Part shown: one piece after another, positions 57,101 to 64,000 of the stretch
How positions within the stretch are numbered: position 1 is the first letter of the stretch
Layout: each line of letters opens with the position of its first letter
DNA from: Mya arenaria
Lineage: Eukaryota; Mollusca; Bivalvia; Myida; Myidae
Direction of reading: 5' to 3'
DNA length: 64,000 bases
Assembly (NCBI RefSeq): GCF_026914265.1
Contig: NC_069136.1
Span: forward strand, 52,817,381 to 52,881,380
Program-made: the position numbers and the translations under genes
The notes under the pieces: model-generated
What the model saw: only the letters and a program-made list of their open reading frames with translations
What the model was told of the DNA's origin: nothing
Database searches by the model: none

Positions 57101-58921
57101 TTGCTAAGTAAGCATAAGTTGCTATGGAGGTAGGTATTCACTGAGTAGGTAAATGGTTGCTAAGGAAGACATTGGGTCCTAAGTCATTGGTTGCCAAAAA
57201 GTTACATGAATGCTAAGTTAGTGAATGGCTGCCTAGGAGGTTATTGGTTGCTAAGGAAGTGATTGGTTGCTAAGGGCTTCATTGGTGGGAAATGAAGAAA
57301 AAATACTTTATGTTGAGTATGTCGAAATCCTTGGACAAGGGGCTAGCTTTGATCCCAGAAACACAATTTGAAGACAATTGGTAAAAGGCCACTACGTGAG
57401 GCTACAAACCAGTTTAAAAATCTTCGCCATGTAGTTTCAGAAAGGTTTTACTCTATAAATGTTTAGTAAATTTCGGACCTCAGGAGCGGGGCCATTTTTG
57501 ACTCCATGGACATAAATTGAACGAAAAAGGTAAACGGCCATTACATGACGCTACATTCAGATTCTAGGCCATACGGTTTTAGAGAAAATATTTTATCTTA
57601 AAAGTATATAGAAATTCTTGAAAACCCGGGGCTTGGACAGCTTTGACCCAAAAGACATAACTTGAATTAATTTTGGTAAAAGGTCTCTACGTGCTGATAC
57701 GTACCAAATATCAAAGGTCTGTGTCATGTGATTCCAGAGAAGAAGACTTTCAAAACTTTACAATATGAAGTACGTAGACGTCCTTGGACGCCCAGGCGGG
57801 GCCAGATTTGACCCCAAGGACATAATTTAATCTCTCGTGGTAAACGGGCTATATATAAGGCTATACACCAACTATCAAAAGTCTTGGCCTTGCGGTTTTA
57901 GACAAAAATATTTAAAAGTTTTACAATATAAGTAAAAAAAGAAGACCTTGAACCCTTGGGGCGGTGCCATTTTGCCACTAAGCACATATAAAGACTTATC
58001 TTGATCAAGGACCCCTCTATCACAAAAGCTCACATTAGCTCACATGTTAACTAGAAAAACTGAAAGGGGCACAATTCATTTATTTTAAAGGGGTATAAAT
58101 ACCATGTTGTGATTATTTGTACTTATGTCATCCGCTAGAAGATGTCTTTAACAAACATATTAAAATAAATAATATGAATATTTTTTGTGTACTCAACACG
58201 ACCAAACTATTTTTGGGAGAAGTTTGCTACCTATTGTAATAAATTAAAGAATGAACTTGCTGATTATGTTTATCATTTTAAAGTGCCTGATTGAGAAATC
58301 TATACTCGAAACAGTTAAACTTAGTTTATATCGTAGCACTTATTTGATCTGGCCAATGATTAACCACTCTGCAAGACTGCATTTTTTATTTGAGTAATTA
58401 CAATACAGTTTAATTTTTTGTATGGAAATTTAGAACATCAATATAATCATTTTGACAAACAACTAATATTTTCAGCACTGATTCATTTACTTGATTCAGT
58501 AATGTTTATTATACTCATCGAGTAATTTTGTCCACAGATAAAAGTAGGTTCATTAATCTAGAAATTTTGATGATCTATATCACATTTAGAAACATAATTA
58601 GCGATAAAGTTTGAACTTTTGCAATACTTTCATTCATGAATAAAGTATTGCCTTTTGTATAGAATTTAAAACATGTCGTGTTTAAAAACTGTTCCTATCT
58701 TAATAATCATAATAAATTATCGGCCGTTATGTCAATTTTAATATCGACTTATATCTAATGAACTTCATATAATAAGAATGAGTTTTTCTTTAGCAGACAT
58801 AATAATAAAACGACGTTAACATTTAATTTTAACAGTTGTTATATTGAATTATCACTGTACCTTTGCAAATCTCTCCAAAAAAATACAGAATTGTCACAAT
58901 TACACATTTCAATGAATACAT
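42003..58921 (-). CDS. type I membrane receptor: lectin-like and WSC ectodomain, tyrosine-rich tail
   Basis: Ten exons in transcript order: 58921-58861, 55802-55605, 54738-54635, 52402-52270, 51980-51837, 50867-50670, 45714-45604, 44621-44571, 43369-43279 and 42678-42003. Every junction is GT-AG and in phase, giving 588 residues. Residues 1-19 are a signal peptide (MYSLKCVIVTILYFFGEIC). Residues 22-86 look like the first half of a C-type-lectin-like domain (FWIGY near the end). Residues 85-166 are a WSC domain (YLGC, STLGECRRTTGCKTFGIH, GLRCKCAS). Residues 167-213 look like a lectin second half (NNCLQFFYKNR, HWESC, LLCS). Residues 214-316 form a second lectin-like region (YWTG, SLCE). Residues about 338-360 are a transmembrane helix followed by KRR. 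The 224-residue tail has many tyrosines, including YFVL, YDHI, YNHL and YAVI. Carbohydrate binding at the cell surface and phosphotyrosine signalling are inferred. Confidence 0.88.
43174..43250. repeat. (TA)n microsatellite in the last receptor intron
   Basis: A pure TA tract of about 38 units, ending only 29 bases below the transmembrane exon's splice donor. Confidence 0.97.
44699..44833. repeat. C-rich and CAA-rich simple repeat
   Basis: A run of twelve C residues followed by an A run and CAACAA/CAAAA units, in the intron just upstream of receptor exon 8. Several overlapping open frames in it are low-complexity artefacts. Confidence 0.95.
45715..50669. other. long receptor intron between the two halves of lectin-like region 2
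   Basis: About 5 kb between exons 6 and 7. No further exon with compatible phase was found. It is AT-rich, with a short TG tract near 47607-47621. The frame at 47088-47444 (minus) has no domain signature. Confidence 0.4.
51005..51345. repeat. (CTA)n / (CAA)n microsatellite in receptor intron 5
   Basis: More than 300 bases of CTA trinucleotides with ATT, GCT and CAA variants. Apparent polyleucine and polyvaline frames on the two strands arise only from this repeat. Confidence 0.97.
52403..54634. other. receptor intron 3, splitting the WSC domain
   Basis: About 2.2 kb between the two WSC exons. No additional exon in a compatible phase is seen. The minus-strand frame at 53968-54183 has cysteines (CSKGFHCKINHTSLQ) but no clear splice pair. 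GGTTAGCGACCCCTTTTCGG near 52830 and CGAATAATAGGTCGCTAACC near 53785 are inverted and may be the ends of an old inserted element of about 1 kb. Confidence 0.4.
56090..58030. repeat. left repeat arm in receptor intron 1 (satellite plus minisatellite)
   Basis: Two blocks of a diverged repeat of about 150 bp (typical stretch GGGGCGGGGCCATTTTTGAC, then GACATAATTTGAAC, then CACTACATGAGGCTACA) occupy about 56100-56500 and 57300-58030. Between them, 56510-57290 is a minisatellite of about 19-bp units such as GGTTGCTAAGGAAGTCATT. The same blocks recur in reverse order and orientation at 62430-64000. Confidence 0.85.
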
Positions 58922-59100
58922 TTTGTGTTACTCCATATCACTTATAACTTCATTCAGGAAGATGGAAACCTGGTATCGCGATCTCAGGTAAAAACTAGCA
59001 TACATTGCCCGGTTGTTGTAAACTTCCGTGTTTGTGAGCACTTCAAATACTAGAGTAGTCACGTAATATACATTGATAAGACCTCGAGGGTTTAAAGGGA
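58130..59100 (-). repeat. left arm of inverted duplication around receptor exon 1
   Basis: This segment matches 61195-62325 in reverse orientation. Anchors are CATATTAAAATAAATAATAT near 58158 against ATATTATTTATTTTAATATG near 62273, GCCTTTTGTATAGAA near 58651 against its complement near 61730, the exon 1 leader TTTTGTGTTACT against AGTAACACAAAA, and AAACTTCCGTGTTTG near 59020 against CAAACACGGAAGTTT near 61284. The arms are diverged but collinear. Confidence 0.85.
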
Positions 59101-61394
59101 AGCTTTTATCTGTTTATCTGTTCAGGGTCACTTAAAGTGTTTTGCATCATATTATCATGATACCACAGTATATTTGTCGCAATTTAGGGGCTTTCAACAG
59201 TGCATAAGTTAGTTTAATGGACCGAAGTTTCAAAATGTCGTTTTAAATTTAGTTTTGAAGTTTAATATTCAATAAGCATAATACATATTTCCCTTGAAAC
59301 ATATAAATAAGAAGTTGAGCAACTTTCACTTTTTTTCGGAAATGTTTTTTACAAAATAAATATATTTTTGTGTTAAGATATACAGGACTACCCGATCAGC
59401 AATACCTTGTACATAAACGTAACAAACGTTCTGCTCAGCCAAACATTGATGTTTGAATTGGTAGTCTCCTTATTATCAAATGATGGAATGACCGTCGTTT
59501 TCATGTATACCAGTATTGTCATAAAAATGAAACAACACAGACGAACCAAATAGCGAAAACTGGGTAAAATATCAAACACAGAACATGGTCAACATCGAGG
59601 GAAAATATATTGTGTGTGTTTTTTTCTCTACCTTTTCTGTTTATGATTATGTCCTCATTCATTTGATTATATAATACTTAGTAGGCAGATATCCAGCTAC
59701 AATATTAAGATGTGCTGCAAATCCCATAAAATAGCTTTCGGGAATTCCCATTGATCAGCAAAAACAAGACGAGCATTGTTATCCGCCAGCAGAGCTCTTT
59801 TGTTGTTCAAATATCTCGTCTGTAATTACATTTGTTTTAATGCATAAACCTTAATTAACATATATTTTGTGTTCTGTATAATCACATGCATTGGCAATTA
59901 CGACTTCGTTGCACATCGCATTAAATATGGCTCATAAACAATCAAATATCAGTGAAGTGTGGTTCGTATGTGCATGTATCAATAGCCGAATACAATTGTA
60001 CCGTAAACGAATTTTTTGGTTTAAATATGTGGTTCATTTTATGATATATGCATGTTGAGCAATTTATAAACTAATCAAAGTGTGATAAGTACAACTTGTA
60101 TATATTTAAAGAAGGTGATATATGTTTATACAATCACTTAAATGCATCATCATATTTCTTATCTGTAACATATACTTTACCAAACAAACAATGTCAGACA
60201 AATGATCATTCCCTTTTTCTCAAAAGATCGGATTATTGAAGTTGGTAAATTAAGTTCAGTTACAGCATCATGGTTACGAAAAGTCAATCTAGCACACATT
60301 AGGAAAGTCAAAAGCACAGAGGAAAAATAATTAAAAAAACATTCAGTTAAACGTCATACATTATTACAACGCCAAACTGTTTGTAGACAACTCATGTATT
60401 AAACCTTGTATTAATATGCAGGGCTTTAGAAATAACAATTTTTAAATAGAATAAAAATCAGGAAATAAATTACTTCCTAGTGTTGTTAATTCTTAACTGT
60501 AGCTGACGCCTGAGGTATGTTTGAAGATGATAAAACAAAAGGCAATACCAAAGCTAGTAACGGGGATGAGCCGAGAAGATGATACCACGCTGGGAAATAG
60601 ACAGAGAAACGATTATGTAATAGAAGTGAAGGGAGATAGGGAAGGAAAGGAAATACACAGAAATTGTGTCGTGTAGCTTGTACATTTGAGTTTATGTTTT
60701 ACATGTAAGTGATCATGGCGTGGGATGTGGTGTCTTTACGTTGGTGTCTCTTGTTCAGTGTCGATTTGGCTCTTGCCTTGTGCGCCTAAACAGGGTTTAT
60801 TTCTGATTTTGCGACTACTGGGCTTGTTTCTGTAGTTGTCATTGTATTATTGAGAGTGTTCTTGTTAAACAACCGAGAGAATTGGGAAAAACAGTTAGAA
60901 ATATGTGTTATGATGTTTTGTTCTATGTGGAACGATAATTTTAACACCGCTCGCTGTAGTGTTTTGTTCCGGAAAGCATTGTTTACGTTATGCTGTGTTT
61001 TTAACAGCAATTTAACTATTGCCGTAAGCTGGCTGTGAGACCTATATGAATGGCTTATACTCCCTTAAGAGATACATAGTTTGCTTCTTTTCATTTGGTG
61101 CCCGTTTCAATTATAATCTTATAATAACAATCAAGTGAGGGAATTCAAAACTCAATGTGCTACCATGTGTGACGTTTATACAAATTTAAATGTCTCTAAA
61201 CAAATATACAGAGTTTCGCTGTGAGCCCTCGAGATCTCTTCAATCTATACCACATAACTACTCATGTATTTAACGTCCTCTCAAACACGGAAGTTTACAT
61301 CATCCAGTCAATTTATGGTCTTTGTACCCGACATCGTGATACCAGATGTTTTAACGTCCTGAATGAAGTTATAGCTGTTATTAAGTAACACAAA
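58922..61394. promoter_or_regulatory. shared divergent 5' interval of two receptor genes
   Basis: The 2.47 kb lies between the start codons of two head-to-head paralogues. The innermost part, about 59100-61190, is not detectably palindromic, but the roughly 200 bases next to each ATG are similar. Both promoters must lie here unless distant untranslated exons exist. No TATA box was confidently assigned. A stretch at 60720-60830 (TTGTGCGCCTAAACAGGGTT) resembles a dispersed sequence near 36700. Confidence 0.55.
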
Positions 61395-61455
61395 ATGAAT
61401 ATATTGAACTTTGTAATCGTGATAATTATATATTTTTTGGGGGATATTTGCAAAG
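61395..61455 (+). CDS. first exon of a divergent receptor paralogue (partial, runs off window)
   Basis: ATG plus 20 codons and one base, then a GTACTG donor: MNILNFVIVIIIYFLGDICK. It has the same length (61 bases) and same phase as exon 1 of the receptor on the other strand, whose signal peptide is MYSLKCVIVTILYFFGEICK; 12 of 20 residues are identical. Bases around the start codon (AAGTAACACAAAATG here, GAGTAACACAAAATG there) and the donor (GTACTGTG, GTACAGTG) are also conserved. The rest of the gene should lie past 64000. If intron 1 has a similar length, exon 2 would be near 64500. This is probably a real gene rather than a relic, because the frame and donor are intact. Confidence 0.75.
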
Positions 61456-62429
61456 GTACTGTGCTTTTTTAATATAACACGTTTAAATGAAGTATCAATT
61501 TTTGAGACATATTTATTCATATAATATAAATATCTAAACAGTAAGAAGTATTTAAAGCATGAACATCGATTTATGAATATAACTGTTAAACAAAAACTCT
61601 TTCTTAATTGATGAAGCTCATTAGATATAAGTCGACACTACAATTGATCTTACTGCTTATACTATACTACGATTATTCAGATATGAACGCATACAAAACA
61701 TCCGTATTAAAACACGACATATTGTAAAATGTATACAAAAGGCAAAACTGATATTGATGAATGGAAATACTTAACTATGGTACACCATTTCAAACTATCT
61801 CGCTTAATTTGTAGCTTAATGTGATACAGACCTTCAGCATTTCTAATTTGATGAATCTTCTTGTATTTAAATGAATCGGTGCTGGAAAATAATGAATGGA
61901 TTAAAAATTAGAATTTTATACAAAAGTTACATCGAAATAAGTTAAAAGGTATTGTATTAACTCAAATAAAATGAAGCAGTCCAGATTGAATAACTATTGG
62001 CCACATCAGCAAAGTGCTAAAAAGTGAAATAAGTTCAAATGTTTTTAGTTTAGGCACTTTCGAATGATAAACATAAACGACAATATATATTGTACATTTT
62101 TTACACATTCGGTAGCAAACTGCCTGCAAAGATAATCATCGGGTTAGATAGGTAGATCGAGGCGTTTTATAGGAAATTGGCTAGTATGATAACCTCATGT
62201 TATGCTATATGGCGCATTTTCGTACTTCAACTTCTAAATAACGTTTGGTCGCGTTGATTGTACCAAAAATATTCATATTATTTATTTTAATATGTTTGGT
62301 TAAGACTAGCGGATAACAATAGTACAAATAATGCAAACATTATAGTTATGCCCCCAAAATAATTAAATTGCGCCTCTTAACAGATTTCATAGCTTCCGTG
62401 ATCGCCCTTAGTCCGTAATCAATATTTTA
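61456..62429. other. inner right arm of the inverted duplication, intron 1 of the paralogue
   Basis: AT-rich intron. It is collinear, in reverse, with 58130-58860 of the first receptor gene, including TTTGGTCGCGTTG near 62246, which matches the complement of CAACACGACCAAA near 58195. No other feature is seen. Confidence 0.6.
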
Positions 62430-64000
62430 AAATGTTCTTCTTTGAGACCGCATGGCCCAGCGTTTTATGGTATGCAGCCTCCTCATTTGGTGGTTCTTTA
62501 CCAAAATTGTTCAAATTCTGTCCAAGATGTCAACTTGGCCCCTCATCCTAGGTTTTCTATGAACTAATCTTTACCAGTTCTTTACAAAAGTTGTTGAAAT
62601 TATGTTCGCCGGGTCAAAAGTGGTCCTGCCCCAAGGGTCACAAGTTTTCTATATGCTTATATAAATTAAATGTTTGAAAATATTTTCCTCTCAAACCGCA
62701 TGGCCCCGACCCTTTATGAAGTGGTCCTTGACAAAGAGTGTTGTTATTGTGCCCCTGGGGTCAATAACGGCACCGCCCAAGGAGTCCAAGTCTTTCTATT
62801 TATTAAATTGTAAAACTTAAAAATATTTATGTCTGAAACAGCAAGGCCAAAATTTTTGTTATTTTGTTAGTCGCCTCATGTAGAAGCCGTTTACCAAGAC
62901 TGTTCAAATTATGTCCCTATGGTCAAAGCTTCCCCCGCCCGGGTGTCAAAATATTTATATGCAATTGCATGGTAAAATGTTGTAAATCTTCTTTTCTGAA
63001 ATCGCATGGCCCAGATCTTTGATACTTGGTATGTAGCCTTTTCCAAATAGTAGTGTTCCTAGGGTCCAAGCTGGCCATGCCCCGGATGTTTTAGTTTTTT
63101 TTATATACTTATAAAGTTAACTTCATCACTAAAACCACAAGGCCAAGATATTTTGATAATAAGTATGTAGCCTCACGAAGTGGCTGTTTACCAAACAGGC
63201 CCTTTTCCCACGATTTCTATATTCTTCTATAGTTAAGTTTTCTTAATTGTCATCCAATGAACCCCTTCCCTTAGCAATCAAAGACTTCCTTAGCCAACAC
63301 TTACTTCCTAAGCAACCAATAACTTTCTAGGTAGTCATTGACCTACTAAGCATCCATTCAATCCTTTGACAACCGATGACCTCCTTAGAACCCAATGTCT
63401 TCCTTAGCAACCATTCACTTCAACAGCTACTATCTACCTCAATAGCATTCTATGACTTCTTAGCAACTATATTTTCCTTAACTTCAAATGACAACAATAG
63501 CAAGTACATTCAGTCATAGCAACTTCTGAATCCTTTAAAGCAAATGATTTGGAAAGCAACCAATGACTTCCTAAGCAACTCGATGATTCCCTAGTTTCCA
63601 CTAACTTACAAAGGACTTCCTTAGCATCTAATGTCTTCCTTAGCAACCACTTATTTTTTTATAAAAACTGACGTCCTTATAAATTATTGATTTTTACCAA
63701 CTAAATGTAAAACTAGCTTTTATCTGAACAAGGTTTTCAGGTTATCCTTTGATGCTTAGAAAATAACTGGTTGCTTATCAACCAATTACTCCTTAGCAGC
63801 CATTTAATACCTTAGCGACGTATAACCTCTTTAGGAACAACTGACAACCTTAACCACTTATGCCCTCCTTAGCAACTAATGACGTTCTTAGCAACCACTT
63901 ACTTCATTAGCAATTTTTTACATTCATAGCAACAACTGACTTTTTCCAAACCATTGACTTCAAAAGCAACAGTCGATTTACATTGTCATCACGTCCATTG
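62430..64000. repeat. right repeat arm (satellite plus minisatellite), inverted copy
   Basis: 62430-63230 has about 150-bp units reading in reverse (CCGCATGGCCC, then CCAAAATTGTTCAAATTCTG). 63240-64000 is the minisatellite in reverse (TGACTTCCTTAGCAACCA). Moving outward from the central axis, the order is the same as in the left arm. The array continues beyond the window. Confidence 0.85.

Noticed and set aside
59388-59579. A minus-strand frame beginning with a hydrophobic segment that could be the receptor signal peptide
   Set aside because: All of its possible donors but one are phase 0 and the remaining one phase 2, neither of which fits exon 2. The exon at 58861-58921 has a signal peptide, the right phase and a conserved mirror copy.

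Overview
The window is AT-rich animal nuclear DNA. It has spliced genes with GT-AG introns, kilobase-scale introns full of microsatellites, minisatellites and short inverted-repeat elements, a tRNA-derived SINE, a eukaryotic tRNA-Leu and a metazoan beta-tubulin. The gene content (small secreted EF-hand proteins, a WSC/C-type-lectin-like receptor, dense MITEs and tandem repeats) suggests a lophotrochozoan, most likely a bivalve mollusc. That placement is an inference and was not searched.

Layout. 1-7.1 kb: a complete four-exon beta-tubulin gene on the plus strand. 8.4-9.4 kb: a 20-bp-period minisatellite. 9.8-28.6 kb: a tandem segmental duplication with two minus-strand copies of a four-exon gene for a 140-residue secreted protein with four EF-hands. 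The pattern is flank-gene-flank-gene-flank, and the third flank has no gene. Only copy 1 carries an intron SINE, and copy 2 holds the pre-insertion site. 29-36.4 kb: an orphan 3' exon, a Crypton-type tyrosine-recombinase fragment, a perfect 43-bp hairpin, and an unrecognised multi-exon minus-strand gene that may be decaying. 36.9 kb: tRNA-Leu(AAG). 37-42 kb: mostly featureless. 42.0-58.9 kb: a ten-exon minus-strand gene whose exon phases all match. It encodes a 588-residue type I membrane receptor: signal peptide, C-type-lectin-like half, WSC domain, lectin-like second half, second lectin-like region, transmembrane helix and a tyrosine-rich cytoplasmic tail. 61.4 kb: a second, plus-strand copy of that gene's first exon, the start of a head-to-head paralogue that runs off the window. 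Its flanks mirror those of the first gene through satellite and minisatellite arms out to 64 kb.

The main discoveries are (1) the receptor, in which a WSC exon pair in symmetric 1-1 phase sits between the two halves of a lectin-like domain; (2) the large inverted duplication that makes it one of a divergent gene pair with a shared 2.5-kb promoter interval; and (3) the duplicated secreted four-EF-hand genes. All exon models come from reading splice sites and phases by eye, without transcript or homology data.
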